From JANQRZ01 sp965215165 (lineage in GTDB: Bacteria; Bacteroidota; Rhodothermia; Rhodothermales; JANQRZ01), in the NCBI GenBank assembly GCA_965215165.1, contig CBDCCX010000006.1:124001-188000 (forward strand): a stretch of 64,000 nucleotides of DNA, written 5' to 3'. The notes under the pieces were generated by a model. That model made no database searches. It was not told the origin of the DNA and saw nothing but the letters and a program-made list of their open reading frames with translations. How positions within the stretch are numbered: the stretch's first letter is position 1; every line of letters starts with the position of its first letter. The translations under genes were made by a program, and so were the position numbers. This document shows, in pieces, positions 42,477-51,184 of the stretch.

Positions 42477-42484
42477 TAGCTTTC
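42477..42484 (+). promoter_or_regulatory. Candidate -7 box of the alkaline phosphatase gene
   Basis: TAGCTTTC, 25 bp before the ATG at 42510, is the same string and distance as at metG. Confidence 0.4.
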
Positions 42485-42509
42485 CGGTCTCGTCTCGCCC
42501 CCTCTCGCC

Positions 42510-43934
42510 ATGCCCCGCTGCCTCGCGCTCTGCCTCGCCCTGCTGTGCCTCGCCCTGCTGTGCCTCGCCCTGCTGTGCCTCACCCTGCTGTGCCTCGCGC
42601 CGTCCGTGCTCGCCCAAGACGCGCCGGGGCAGCCCACCGAGGGGCAGGCGGCCGAGCGCCCGCGCAACCTCATCCTGCTCATCCCCGACGGCCTCGGCCC
42701 GGCCTCGGTGACGATGGCGCGGACCTTCTCGGGCCGGCCGCTCGCGCTCGACGGTGTGCTGCGCGGGGCCGTCCGCACGGCGTCGACGAGCAGCGACATC
42801 ACCGACTCGGCGGCCTCGGCGACGGCCTACGCGAGTGGCATCGCGACCTACAACGGAGCCGTCGGCGTGGACACGCTCGGGCGGCCGGTCGGGACGATCC
42901 TGGAGGCGGCCGAGACGCGCGGCCTGGCGACGGGCTTGGTGGTGACGAGCCGGGTGACGCACGCGACCCCGGCGTCGTTCGCGGCGCACGTCCCCGAGCG
43001 CTGGGCCGAGGAGGCGATTGCCGCGCAGATGATGGAGGCCGGCCTCGAGGTGCTCTTCGGCGGCGGCCGGCGCTTCTTCCTACCCAAACCCGATGACCCC
43101 GCACCAGGCGGCGAGCGAGGCGGCGCGCGCACCGACGGGCGCGACCTGCTGGCCGAGGCTCGGGCGCGAGGCGTCGCCGTGGTCACGGAGCCGGCCGCGT
43201 TTGGGACGATCGACGCGGCTCCGGTGGTCGGACTGTTCGCCGACGGGCACCTCGACTACGAGATCGACCGGGCCGAGCAGCCGAGCCTCGCGGCGATGAC
43301 GCGCAAAGCCCTCGACCTCTTGAGCGCCGACCCCGACGGGTTCTTCCTGATGGTCGAGGGCAGCCGCATCGACCACGCCGCGCACAACAACGACGCCGTC
43401 GGGCACGTCCACGATGTGCTCGCCTTCGACGCTGCCCTCCGCGTGGCGCTCGACTTCGCCGCCTCCGACGGGCAGACGCTCGTCGTCTCGGCCGCCGATC
43501 ACGAGACGGGCGGCCTCAGCCTCGGCAGCGCGGGCATCTACGCGTGGTACCCCGAGCGCCTCCGCCGCGCCACCGCTAGCGCCGACGGCCTCCGGCTCCG
43601 CCTCGAAGCCGGGGCCGACCCCGACGCGGCCCTGCGCGAGGTCGCAGGCGTGGACAGCCTCTCGGCCGAGGAGCGGGCGGGCTTCGCCGGGGGCACGCCG
43701 GGCACGCTCGCGCTCGGCCGCTTGGTCAGCCGCCGCCTTCGCCTCGGCTGGACCACGAACGGGCACACCGGCGTCGATGTCGGCCTGTACGCGTTCGGGC
43801 CGGGAGCCGAGGCGCTGCGCGGTGTTTGGGAAAACGACGTGCTCGGCCGATACCTCGCCGACGCACTCGGCCTTGACCTCGGGGCGGAGACCGAGCGGCT
43901 CCGCACGGCCCAGCCCGGAGGCGGGCCTCGGTAG
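42510..43934 (+). CDS. phoA: Alkaline phosphatase, exported
   Basis: 474 residues. A signal peptide built of CLALL repeats (about residues 4-30, ending VLAQ) directs export. The mature enzyme has metal-binding Asp60 in LLIPDGLG, nucleophile Ser100 in TDSAASATA, LMVEGSRIDHAAHNNDAVGHV, SAADHETGGLSLGS and the last metal His in TNGHTGVDVGLYA, all in the order of PhoA-type phosphatases. It releases phosphate from organic esters in the periplasm. The signal peptide DNA is a 15-bp tandem repeat, unusual for this family. Confidence 0.95.
   Translation: MPRCLALCLALLCLALLCLALLCLTLLCLAPSVLAQDAPGQPTEGQAAERPRNLILLIPDGLGPASVTMARTFSGRPLALDGVLRGAVRTASTSSDITDSAASATAYASGIATYNGAVGVDTLGRPVGTILEAAETRGLATGLVVTSRVTHATPASFAAHVPERWAEEAIAAQMMEAGLEVLFGGGRRFFLPKPDDPAPGGERGGARTDGRDLLAEARARGVAVVTEPAAFGTIDAAPVVGLFADGHLDYEIDRAEQPSLAAMTRKALDLLSADPDGFFLMVEGSRIDHAAHNNDAVGHVHDVLAFDAALRVALDFAASDGQTLVVSAADHETGGLSLGSAGIYAWYPERLRRATASADGLRLRLEAGADPDAALREVAGVDSLSAEERAGFAGGTPGTLALGRLVSRRLRLGWTTNGHTGVDVGLYAFGPGAEALRGVWENDVLGRYLADALGLDLGAETERLRTAQPGGGPR
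42531..42600. repeat. 15-bp tandem repeat within the phoA signal peptide
   Basis: The unit TGCCTCGCCCTGCTG occurs about four times in direct succession (one copy with a single change, CTCACC), encoding CLALL repeats. Changes of copy number would keep the reading frame but alter the length of the hydrophobic core. Confidence 0.9.
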
Positions 43935-43953
43935 CCTGGCCCGCGCAGCCCCG

Positions 43954-43961
43954 TATCTTCG
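43954..43961 (+). promoter_or_regulatory. Candidate -7 box of the capsular-type glycosyltransferase gene
   Basis: TATCTTCG, 39 bp before the ATG at 44001. Confidence 0.4.
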
Positions 43962-44000
43962 CGCCCCTCTTCCTCGCTCGCGTCCCGACTCAGCTTTCCC

Positions 44001-44900
44001 ATGACCGACACGATTCCGCGCACCATCTGGATGCTCTGGTTACAGGGGCGCGCCGAAGCGACGGGCCTCGTCAAGGCGTGCATCGAGTCGTGGGAGACGA
44101 TGAATCCGGGCTGGCAGGTCGTCGTGCTCGACGAGGAGACGGCCAAGGAATATGTGGACGTGGACGCGATTCTCGGCCCGAACCAGGCCGTCATCCGAAA
44201 GGCGGCGACCTCCGACATCCTGCGGATCAACCTGCTGGCCGAGCACGGCGGGGTGTGGGCGGACGCGACCTGCCTGTGCGTCCGGCCGCTGGACGAGTGG
44301 CTGGGCGAGGTCGTCCCCTCCGGGTTTTTCGCCTTCGAGCGGCCCGGCCCCGACCGGATGATCGCAAGCTGGTTCCTCGCCTCGACGCCGGACTGCGTGC
44401 TGACGCAGGCGTACCGCGACGCCGTGAACGCCTACTGGAGCGAGAACACCTTCGACAGTATTGTCCACCGGGTCAGAAACGGCAAGGCCGGGCGGGCGAA
44501 AGCGCTGGTGGCTCGGATGCTCTACACGCTGACCACCCGGAACAGCCAGATCGCACGCGTGTGGTTCACCGCCCCCGCGCGGACGTGGCTCCGAGCCTAC
44601 CCCTACTTCTGGTTCCACTACCTCTTCGCGGAGGTCGTCGCGAGCAGCGCCGCGACGCGGGCCGTCTGGGCGCGGACCCCGCGCCGGAGTGCGGACGATC
44701 CCCTCTTTCTTCACCACGAGGGCCTGTTCGCGCCGCTCTCCGCCGAGGTCCGAACGGCCATCGACCGCCGCGAGCCGCCGCTCTACAAGCTCACCACCAA
44801 GGTCTACCGTTCCGGATGGCGAGAGTCGATCGCGGACTATGCGCCCGGCTGTGCACTGGACTACGCCCTGAGCGCGGCGGGCGTGGACGCGGAGCTGTAG
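44001..44900 (+). CDS. Capsular polysaccharide synthesis-type glycosyltransferase
   Basis: 299 residues of the Caps_synth/GT32-like family. IPRTIWMLWLQGRAEATGLVKACIESW at the start, ATSDILRINLLAEHGGVWADAT with the DxD-like site (Asp88-Ala-Thr) and LGEVVPSGFFAFERPG are characteristic; the C-terminal third (WFHYLFAEVV, DDPLFLHHEG) is typical of capsule or glycan synthesis enzymes. Cytoplasmic, transferring a sugar to a surface glycan precursor. The donor is not predictable. First of a group of glycan-related genes up to 53.6 kb. Confidence 0.85.
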   Translation: MTDTIPRTIWMLWLQGRAEATGLVKACIESWETMNPGWQVVVLDEETAKEYVDVDAILGPNQAVIRKAATSDILRINLLAEHGGVWADATCLCVRPLDEWLGEVVPSGFFAFERPGPDRMIASWFLASTPDCVLTQAYRDAVNAYWSENTFDSIVHRVRNGKAGRAKALVARMLYTLTTRNSQIARVWFTAPARTWLRAYPYFWFHYLFAEVVASSAATRAVWARTPRRSADDPLFLHHEGLFAPLSAEVRTAIDRREPPLYKLTTKVYRSGWRESIADYAPGCALDYALSAAGVDAEL

Positions 44901-44992
44901 CATCGCCTCGTTGAGACCGCGCTGGGCCGGGACTTTCGGCGTTGGTGTGGCGTTGCAGCTCTCCCTGCCTACCCCGCCCGCCGCCCGCCGCT

Positions 44993-46708
44993 GTGCTGCT
45001 CGAAGACGCTACCTTCGTCGTCACCGATACCGAGACCACGGGAACGCAGGCCGCCTCGGACCGCGTCATCGAGATCGGAGCGGTCAAGGTGCGCGGCGGC
45101 GAGGTCGTCGGCACGTTCGAGCAGCTCATCGACCCGCAGTGCCACGTCCCGCACCGCATCACGCGCATCACCGGCCTCTCGACGGCGGCGGTCTTCGGCG
45201 AGCCGACGGCCGCCGAGGTGCTGCCGCGCTACCTCGACTTCCTCGGCGACGGCGTGCTGGTGGCGCACAACCTGTCGTTCGACCTCCGCTTCCTCCAGGC
45301 CGAGCTGGACCGCGCCGGGCTGCCGGCCATCGAGAACGAGGCCGTCTGCACGGTCCGGCTCGCGCGGCGGCTCCTGCCGTCGCTGCCGTCGCGCGGGCTG
45401 ACGGCGCTCGCGGCGCACTTCGGGATCGCCAACAAGGCCCGCCACCGCGCGCTCGGCGATGCCGAGGTGACGGCCGAGGTGCTGCGGCTTCTCCTGGACC
45501 GCCTCCGCTCGGGCTTCGGACTGACGACGGTGGACGACCTCGTGGCCTTTCAGCGGAAGCGCTACAAAGACGCCACGGGCGAACCGAAGCACGTCCAGCA
45601 CATCCGCGACACGTACCTGGTGAACCTCCCGAACCGGCCGGGGGTCTACTTCATGAAGCGCAAGAACGGAGAGGTGCTCTACGTCGGCAAAGCCAAGAGC
45701 CTGCGCAGCCGCGTCCGCTCCTACTTCACCGGCATCGACGCCCACCCGCAGCGCACCCGCAAGCTCGTCCGCGACGTGCGGGTGGTCGAGTGGACCGAGA
45801 CCGGCAGCGAGCTGGGCGCGCTGCTCCTCGAGTCGAAGCTGATCAAGACGCTGCTGCCGCGCTACAACCGGGCGCAGCGGCGCTACAAGAACTACCCCTT
45901 CCTCCGGCTCGACGCGGGGCACGACGCCCCGACGCTCTCGTGGACCTCGGCGGTGCGGGCCGACGGGGCCGAGTACTACGGCCCGCTCGGGCGGCGGCAG
46001 GCCGCAGCCGAGATGGTCGAGCTGGTCGGGCGCGTCTTCGGGCTGCGCGAGTGCGATTCGGTGACGTGGCAGGGCGCGCGCGCCGCGGAGCAGCCGTGCC
46101 TCTACGGCGCGATGGACCGGTGCCTCGCCCCGTGCCGAGGCGGCCGGGACGACGCCTACGCCGCCGAGGTCGACCGCGTCCGCCGCTTCCTGACGGGCCT
46201 CGACACCGACGTGCTCGAGACCGTCGAGGCCGCGATGCACGAGGCCTCGGCGAACCTGGCGTTCGAGCAGGCCGGGTGGTACCGCGACCAGCTCCGCCGG
46301 CTGCGCGGGACGCTCGCCCGGCAGCGCCCCTTCGCGACCGCCGTCCACGACCGCCACGCCGTGCTCGTCGAGCCGGGGCTGAGGCCAGGCGAGGTCCAGC
46401 TCTTCGTGCTCCGCTCCGGCCGGCTCGTCGAGACCCGCGCCTTGCCGGTGCCCGCAGCGGACGACGACGTAGCCGCACTGCGCGAGCGCCTAGCAGTCCA
46501 CTTCGACCCGGAGGCCGAGCCGCCGGAGGTCTTTGAGCGCGCGGCCGTGGACGAGATCAACATTCTGGCGCGGTGGGTGCGGCTCAATGAGGACAGCGCG
46601 CAGCACGTCCGGTGGACCGGGCAGAGCGTGGAGGACCTCCTCGAGGGCGTGCTTGCGGCGGCGCGCTCGGCAGCGTCCGACGAGCCGAGCGAAACGCTTG
46701 CGCGATAG
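44993..46708 (+). CDS. DnaQ-type exonuclease fused to UvrC-like GIY-YIG nuclease
   Basis: 571 residues. Residues 1-165 are a DEDD 3'-5' exonuclease of the DNA polymerase III epsilon type (DTETTG at 12-17, AHNLSFDLRFL, HRALGDAEVTAEV). Residues about 205-290 are a GIY-YIG nuclease (PGVYFMKRKNGEVLYVGKAKSLRSR), followed by UvrC-like sequence (YYGPLGRR, CLYGAMDRCLAPCRGG). Such fusions are known in actinobacteria and Bacteroidota and are distinct from UvrC. The GTG at 44993 places the first exonuclease strand at the N-terminus; GTG 44945 is also possible. Its role is presumably in DNA repair. Confidence 0.88.
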   Translation: MLLEDATFVVTDTETTGTQAASDRVIEIGAVKVRGGEVVGTFEQLIDPQCHVPHRITRITGLSTAAVFGEPTAAEVLPRYLDFLGDGVLVAHNLSFDLRFLQAELDRAGLPAIENEAVCTVRLARRLLPSLPSRGLTALAAHFGIANKARHRALGDAEVTAEVLRLLLDRLRSGFGLTTVDDLVAFQRKRYKDATGEPKHVQHIRDTYLVNLPNRPGVYFMKRKNGEVLYVGKAKSLRSRVRSYFTGIDAHPQRTRKLVRDVRVVEWTETGSELGALLLESKLIKTLLPRYNRAQRRYKNYPFLRLDAGHDAPTLSWTSAVRADGAEYYGPLGRRQAAAEMVELVGRVFGLRECDSVTWQGARAAEQPCLYGAMDRCLAPCRGGRDDAYAAEVDRVRRFLTGLDTDVLETVEAAMHEASANLAFEQAGWYRDQLRRLRGTLARQRPFATAVHDRHAVLVEPGLRPGEVQLFVLRSGRLVETRALPVPAADDDVAALRERLAVHFDPEAEPPEVFERAAVDEINILARWVRLNEDSAQHVRWTGQSVEDLLEGVLAAARSAASDEPSETLAR

Positions 46709-46728
46709 ACCGGTAAGTCTTACTCTTG
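46698..46728 (+). promoter_or_regulatory. Candidate promoter of the FG-GAP protein gene
   Basis: TTG (46698-46700), exactly 20 bp, then TACTCTTG (46721-46728), 32 bp before the ATG. It overlaps the last codons of the upstream exonuclease gene. Confidence 0.45.
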
Positions 46729-46760
46729 TGGAACTCTGTAAACGCAATCGGCTCTCTTCG

Positions 46761-49295
46761 ATGAACACGCTCCGGCTCGCCCTGCTCCTCGCGCTCCTCT
46801 TTCCCGTCCTGGGGGCGCAGGCCCAGGCTCCGCTCCACGAGCTCCTGCCGCCCGGCGCAGAGGCCGGCAGCCGCTTCGGCACGGCCGTCGCCGGGGTGTC
46901 CGACGTGAACGGCAACGGCCTCGGGGACGTCCTCGTGGGAGACGCGCGCGGACGCGTCTATCTCTACGACGGAGGCAGCGGAGCGCTGCTGCAGGAGCTG
47001 GTCTCGCCGCGCCCGCAGCCGGACGGGCGCTTCGGCGCGGCCGTGGCCGGGGTGCCGGATGCGGACGGCGACGGCGTCGACGACCTGCTCGTCGGGGCGT
47101 ACGAGGAGGACGAGCGGCCGTGGTCCGGTCACGCCTACCTCTTCAGCGGAGCCACGGGCGCGCTGCTCCACGAGCTGGCCTCGCCCAACGGGGACCGACC
47201 TGCCGAGGGCTACTTCGGGTTCTCCGTGGCTGGGGTGTCGGACACGGACGGTGACGGTCGGGGCGACCTGCTCGTCGGGGCCAAGCAGGAGCCGGTTCTG
47301 CTGGCGGACGGGACGACGCGCTCGGCCGGACGCGCCTACCTCTTCAGCGGAGCCACGGGCGACCTGCTCCACGAGTGGGTCTCGCCCAACGCTGCCGTCG
47401 GCGGGGAGTTTGGCGCATCGGTGTCGGGCGTAGCGGATGCCGACGGCGACGGTCGGGGCGACCTGCTCGTCGGGGCCAGGCAGGAGAATCCGGGGAGCGT
47501 CTCCTACGGCGTCGGCCGGGCGTACCTCTTCAGCGGGGCGACGGGCGCGCTGCTCCACACCCTGGTCTCGCCCGGGGAAGAGCGGTACGCCTACTTCGGC
47601 GGTTCGGTCTCCGGCGTGCCGGACGCGAATGGCGACGGCCGCGGCGACCTGCTCATCGGGGCCGAGCGGGAGGAGCCGGACGCCAGCCCGAAGGATGCCG
47701 GCCGGGCCTACCTCTTCAGCGGCTCAGACGGCTCGCTCCTGCTCGCGCTGGCCTCGCCGCTCGAAGAGGCATCCGGAGCCTTCGGCCGCTCGGTCGCCGG
47801 CGTGCCCGACGCTGATGGCGATGGGCGCGGCGACCTGCTCATCGGGGCCAGCGGCGAGCGCACGAGCGGGAGCCTGCCCCCGGTCGGCCGGGCCTATCTC
47901 TTCAGCGGGGCCGACGGCAGCCCCCTCGGGTCCGTGGTCTCGCCGGCCGACCACTCGTTCGGCCCGTTCTACGCCTCCGGCTTCGCCGGCAGCGTGGCCG
48001 GTGTGCCGGACGTCGACGGCGACGGGCGTGGCGATCTGCTCGTCGGAGCCACCGGCGAGGCGAGCACCGGGCGGGCGTACCTCTTCGACTCTACGGCCCG
48101 GCTGCCGGCCGTCGCCCTGTCGCTCGTCGCGGCCCCCCCGGTCGCGCTCGTCGAGGAGGGGCGTTTCTCCTTCACTGCCGTCCTGCACAACACCACCAGC
48201 GAGGTGCAGGTCGCCGAGGCGTGGGCCGAGATAGTGCCCGAGGACGGCGGCCCGCCGGCCGACCCGGTCTTCGGCCCGGTGACGGTGACGTTGGAGCCGG
48301 GCGAGCGGGCCGAGCGCGAGGTGGTCCAGCCCGTACCGGACGGACTCGCGCCGGGCGCGTACACCTACCGAGGCTACGTCGGGGCCTTCCCCGCAAACCC
48401 TGAGGACGGAGATAGCTTCCCTGGCTTCGTGACTGCCATCGCCGGGGAGCGGTTCTACCCGCTGGCGGTGGGGGACACGTGGACCTATCGCATGACCAGA
48501 GGCACGTGCTCACCCTCGCACTGGGAGTGCTACCCCGAGTTCGGCGGGTACGTCCGCCGCACGGTCGTCGCCGATACGCTCATCGCGGGCGATACGTGGA
48601 GCGTGCTGGAGGTCGAGCTCTCGTCGCTTGACGGGGACGTGCTCGAAACCTCGCGGTGCGCTAGCCGTGTGGCTCCGGATGGCCGTGTCGAGGGCCGCGC
48701 CGTTAGCGGAGCCTGCGACACCTTCGAGCGAATCCTCCAGGAGTCGGAGCGGGAGCGGTGGAACCTCCGGCAACCCGTCGCGCCAGACGAGGTGCCAGCT
48801 ACCGTGGAGGTCGGCGACCAATCCTATCCGCTGGAAGCGACGCGGTCGTTCCACCTTGACATAGGGGGGCGCTACGACGAGGCCTCTATCGAAACGGCGA
48901 CGGACCTGGGCGTGGTGTCGTACTACATGGAGTTTTCTCTCTTTCGAGGTGGGACGCTGGAGTACGCCCGCGTCGGCGGGATCACCTACGGCGGCAACCC
49001 CGTCGCCAGCGAGGACGGGGCGGCCGCGCCGGCAGCGCTTGCCCTCTCGGCGGCGTACCCGAACCCATTCGGTTCGGCCACGGCGCTCGCGCTCGCCGTG
49101 CCGGAGGCGCAGGCGGTGCGGCTGGCGGTCTACGACGTGCTCGGACGCGAGGTGGCCGTCCTGCTCGACGGTGAGGTGAGGGCGGGCGCGCAAACGGTCC
49201 GGTTCGACGGAGCCGGGTTGCCGAGCGGGGTCTACCTCGTGCGCCTCACGGTGGGCAAGCACGTGGCGACGCAGCGCCTCACGCTCGTGCGCTAG
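46761..49295 (+). CDS. Secreted FG-GAP repeat protein with type IX sorting domain
   Basis: 844 residues: a signal peptide (LRLALLLALLFPVLGAQAQ), then seven FG-GAP/integrin-alpha-like blades (about 20-450), each with a calcium-binding loop such as GVPDADGDGVDDLLVGA and an ending like GRAYLFSGATGALLHEL. Next a beta-domain (LEPGERAEREVVQPVPDG), a domain starting FYPLAVGDTWTYRM that is shared with the protein at 40340, and a C-terminal sorting domain (AAYPNPFGSATALAL, VYDVLGREVAVLL, LPSGVYLVRLTV). Predicted to be a propeller protein secreted by the type IX system and kept at the cell surface. The blades are nearly identical in DNA. Confidence 0.9.
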   Translation: MNTLRLALLLALLFPVLGAQAQAPLHELLPPGAEAGSRFGTAVAGVSDVNGNGLGDVLVGDARGRVYLYDGGSGALLQELVSPRPQPDGRFGAAVAGVPDADGDGVDDLLVGAYEEDERPWSGHAYLFSGATGALLHELASPNGDRPAEGYFGFSVAGVSDTDGDGRGDLLVGAKQEPVLLADGTTRSAGRAYLFSGATGDLLHEWVSPNAAVGGEFGASVSGVADADGDGRGDLLVGARQENPGSVSYGVGRAYLFSGATGALLHTLVSPGEERYAYFGGSVSGVPDANGDGRGDLLIGAEREEPDASPKDAGRAYLFSGSDGSLLLALASPLEEASGAFGRSVAGVPDADGDGRGDLLIGASGERTSGSLPPVGRAYLFSGADGSPLGSVVSPADHSFGPFYASGFAGSVAGVPDVDGDGRGDLLVGATGEASTGRAYLFDSTARLPAVALSLVAAPPVALVEEGRFSFTAVLHNTTSEVQVAEAWAEIVPEDGGPPADPVFGPVTVTLEPGERAEREVVQPVPDGLAPGAYTYRGYVGAFPANPEDGDSFPGFVTAIAGERFYPLAVGDTWTYRMTRGTCSPSHWECYPEFGGYVRRTVVADTLIAGDTWSVLEVELSSLDGDVLETSRCASRVAPDGRVEGRAVSGACDTFERILQESERERWNLRQPVAPDEVPATVEVGDQSYPLEATRSFHLDIGGRYDEASIETATDLGVVSYYMEFSLFRGGTLEYARVGGITYGGNPVASEDGAAAPAALALSAAYPNPFGSATALALAVPEAQAVRLAVYDVLGREVAVLLDGEVRAGAQTVRFDGAGLPSGVYLVRLTVGKHVATQRLTLVR

Positions 49296-49432
49296 CCGGT
49301 AGGGCATGGAGGCGAGGCCCTTAAGGCAGCCCGTCGCTGGGGTGATACCTGAGCGTCGCGCAGCGTCGGTAAGAAGGTGGGAAGACCGACCGCCGCCCGG
49401 TGCCCTTCGGATAGCGCTTCAGCCGGCGAGGG

Positions 49433-49440
49433 TATCTTCC
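49433..49440 (+). promoter_or_regulatory. Candidate -7 box of the sulfotransferase gene
   Basis: TATCTTCC followed by GGCGC, 29 bp before the ATG at 49470; the same TATCTTCCGGCGC string occurs before mgtE. Confidence 0.4.
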
Positions 49441-49469
49441 GGCGCACCCCGAGGCCAACGCTCCGCCCG

Positions 49470-50117
49470 ATGATCAGCCACGCCAAGACGTTCATCTTCG
49501 TCCACATCCCCAAGACCGGCGGGACGAGCATCGCGCGGATGCTGAACAAGCACGGGGTGATGCTGCAGGGCAAGCAGAACTACGACAGCGTCTACTTCAA
49601 GCACGCGACCGCCGCCGAGATCAAGCGCATGATGGGCGACGAGTACGACCGGTACTTCACCTTCGCCTTCGTGCGGAACCCGTGGGACTGGGTGGTCTCC
49701 AACTACGAGTACAACCGCGGCCTCCACCGCCCGTTCGTCAAGGGCACCGAGTACGCGGTGTGCAGCAAGGAGAACACCCCCGGCTGGGCGCGGGCGATGG
49801 ACTTCCCCGAGTGGCTGGACTGGTGGACCGGCACCCTCAAGCCGTCGCAGGTGGGTATGCTCCAGGACGAGCACGGCGAGATGCTGGTGGACGAGGTGCT
49901 GAAGTTCGAGTCGCTCGGCGAGAGCTACGAGCGGCTCGCCCGGCGCATCGGCCTCGAGAGCCGAGGCAAGGCGCTGCCGCACCTGGAGCGCTCGCCGCAG
50001 CGGGAGAAAGACTACAGCGTGTACTACGACCCGCAGACCACCGACCTGGTGAAGGCCCACTTCGGGGACGACCTGCGCGTGCTCGGCTACCCGGACGAGC
50101 CGGTCTCCCACGCCTAG
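49470..50117 (+). CDS. Sulfotransferase family protein
   Basis: 215 residues. The 5'-phosphosulfate loop is FVHIPKTGGTSIARML (residues 10-25) and the 3'-phosphate motif is FAFVRNPWDWVVSNYEY (about 66-82), the two PAPS-binding elements of the carbohydrate sulfotransferase 2 family. The protein would transfer sulfate from PAPS to a glycan hydroxyl. Its place between glycosyltransferase genes suggests a sulfated surface polysaccharide, which is common in marine bacteria. A second -7 box lies before the next gene, so the two may be separately initiated. Confidence 0.88.
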   Translation: MISHAKTFIFVHIPKTGGTSIARMLNKHGVMLQGKQNYDSVYFKHATAAEIKRMMGDEYDRYFTFAFVRNPWDWVVSNYEYNRGLHRPFVKGTEYAVCSKENTPGWARAMDFPEWLDWWTGTLKPSQVGMLQDEHGEMLVDEVLKFESLGESYERLARRIGLESRGKALPHLERSPQREKDYSVYYDPQTTDLVKAHFGDDLRVLGYPDEPVSHA

Positions 50118-50119
50118 CC

Positions 50120-50127
50120 TATCTTTG
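50120..50127 (+). promoter_or_regulatory. Candidate -7 box of the second glycosyltransferase gene
   Basis: TATCTTTG is a perfect match to TAnnTTTG, 36 bp before the ATG at 50164 and two bases after the stop of the sulfotransferase gene. Confidence 0.45.
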
Positions 50128-50163
50128 CGAAGCCCGCTCCACGACCCCGCCTCGCGCCCTGCC

Positions 50164-51147
50164 ATGAGCCAGACCCTGACCTTTGTCCTCTGCACGGAGC
50201 GCGGCAAGCTCGAAGGCATGTCGGTCCTCTTCGCGCGCTCGCTGCGGGCCTTCGGCGGCGCGCTGCGCGACGCGCCGATCTTCAGCTGCGCCCCGCGCCC
50301 GGACCGCGACGTGAGCGATGCCACCAAGGCGGCCTTCCGGGAGCTCGGCGTCCGCCACGAGCACGTCGTGCTCAACACCGCCTACACCGACTACCCGCTG
50401 GCGAACAAGCCCCTCGCCTCGGCCTACGCCGAGCGCACGCTCGACAGCGACCTCCTCGTCTTCGTCGACAGCGATATGCTCGTCGTCGGCGACCTAAGCT
50501 ACTTGCTCCTGCCCCCCGAGTGCGACGCGAGCCTCCGGCCCGTCGACCTCCAGGGCATCGGGGTCTCGGACGAGCACGACGCCGAGTATCCCTACTGGAA
50601 GAGCGTCTCCGAAATCCTAGGCATCGAGGAGCCGTCCTACGTCACGACGACCGTCGACAAGAAGCGGATCGTGAGCTACTTCAACTCGGGCATGGCTGCG
50701 GTGCGGCGCTCGGCCGGCCTCTTCTCGCAGTGGGCCGCCAACTTCGAGGAAGTGATGGCGCGCGGCCTCGCGCCCAGCGACCCGTTCTACGTCGAGCAGA
50801 GCATGTTCGCGCTCACGGTGATGGCGAGCGGCTGCGCCGTCTGCCCGCTCCCGCCGGGCTACAACTACCCGATCCACCTCCACGACCAGATGCCGGCCGC
50901 CGACCGGATTGACCACTTCCGGGACCTCCAGGCGATCCACTACCACACCATTTTCAAGCCGCAGAACCGCCCCCACTACCGCAACCCGCTCGCCCGGTTC
51001 TCGATGCCGAAGGAGCAGCGCGCCTGGGTGATGAAGCAGACGCGCGAGACCGGCGTTTTCATGAACGAGTACGACGAACGCGTGGCCGAGGCAAAGGGCC
51101 TCGCCCGAAAGGTCCTCCGCCGACTGAAAGGATCGCAAGGATCGTGA
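50164..51147 (+). CDS. GT-A-type glycosyltransferase-like protein
   Basis: 327 residues. A Rossmann-like start (TLTFVLCTERGKLEGMSVLFARSLRAF), then LLVFVDSDMLVVGD with a DxD metal-nucleotide motif (Asp102-Ser-Asp104), YFNSGMAAVRRS and EQSMFALTVMA, which are the usual acceptor and active-site segments of GT8-like enzymes; the late HYHTIFKP may supply a metal-binding histidine. Not assigned to a numbered family with certainty. Predicted cytoplasmic, part of the glycan gene group. Confidence 0.78.
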   Translation: MSQTLTFVLCTERGKLEGMSVLFARSLRAFGGALRDAPIFSCAPRPDRDVSDATKAAFRELGVRHEHVVLNTAYTDYPLANKPLASAYAERTLDSDLLVFVDSDMLVVGDLSYLLLPPECDASLRPVDLQGIGVSDEHDAEYPYWKSVSEILGIEEPSYVTTTVDKKRIVSYFNSGMAAVRRSAGLFSQWAANFEEVMARGLAPSDPFYVEQSMFALTVMASGCAVCPLPPGYNYPIHLHDQMPAADRIDHFRDLQAIHYHTIFKPQNRPHYRNPLARFSMPKEQRAWVMKQTRETGVFMNEYDERVAEAKGLARKVLRRLKGSQGS

Positions 51148-51184
51148 GGCCAACTCCGTCGGCTGGCGTGCAACAGAGAGACGA

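Noticed and set aside
46860..48100. Tandem DNA repeats in the FG-GAP gene as a CRISPR or satellite
   Set aside because: They are in-frame protein repeats of about 180 bp coding for propeller blades.
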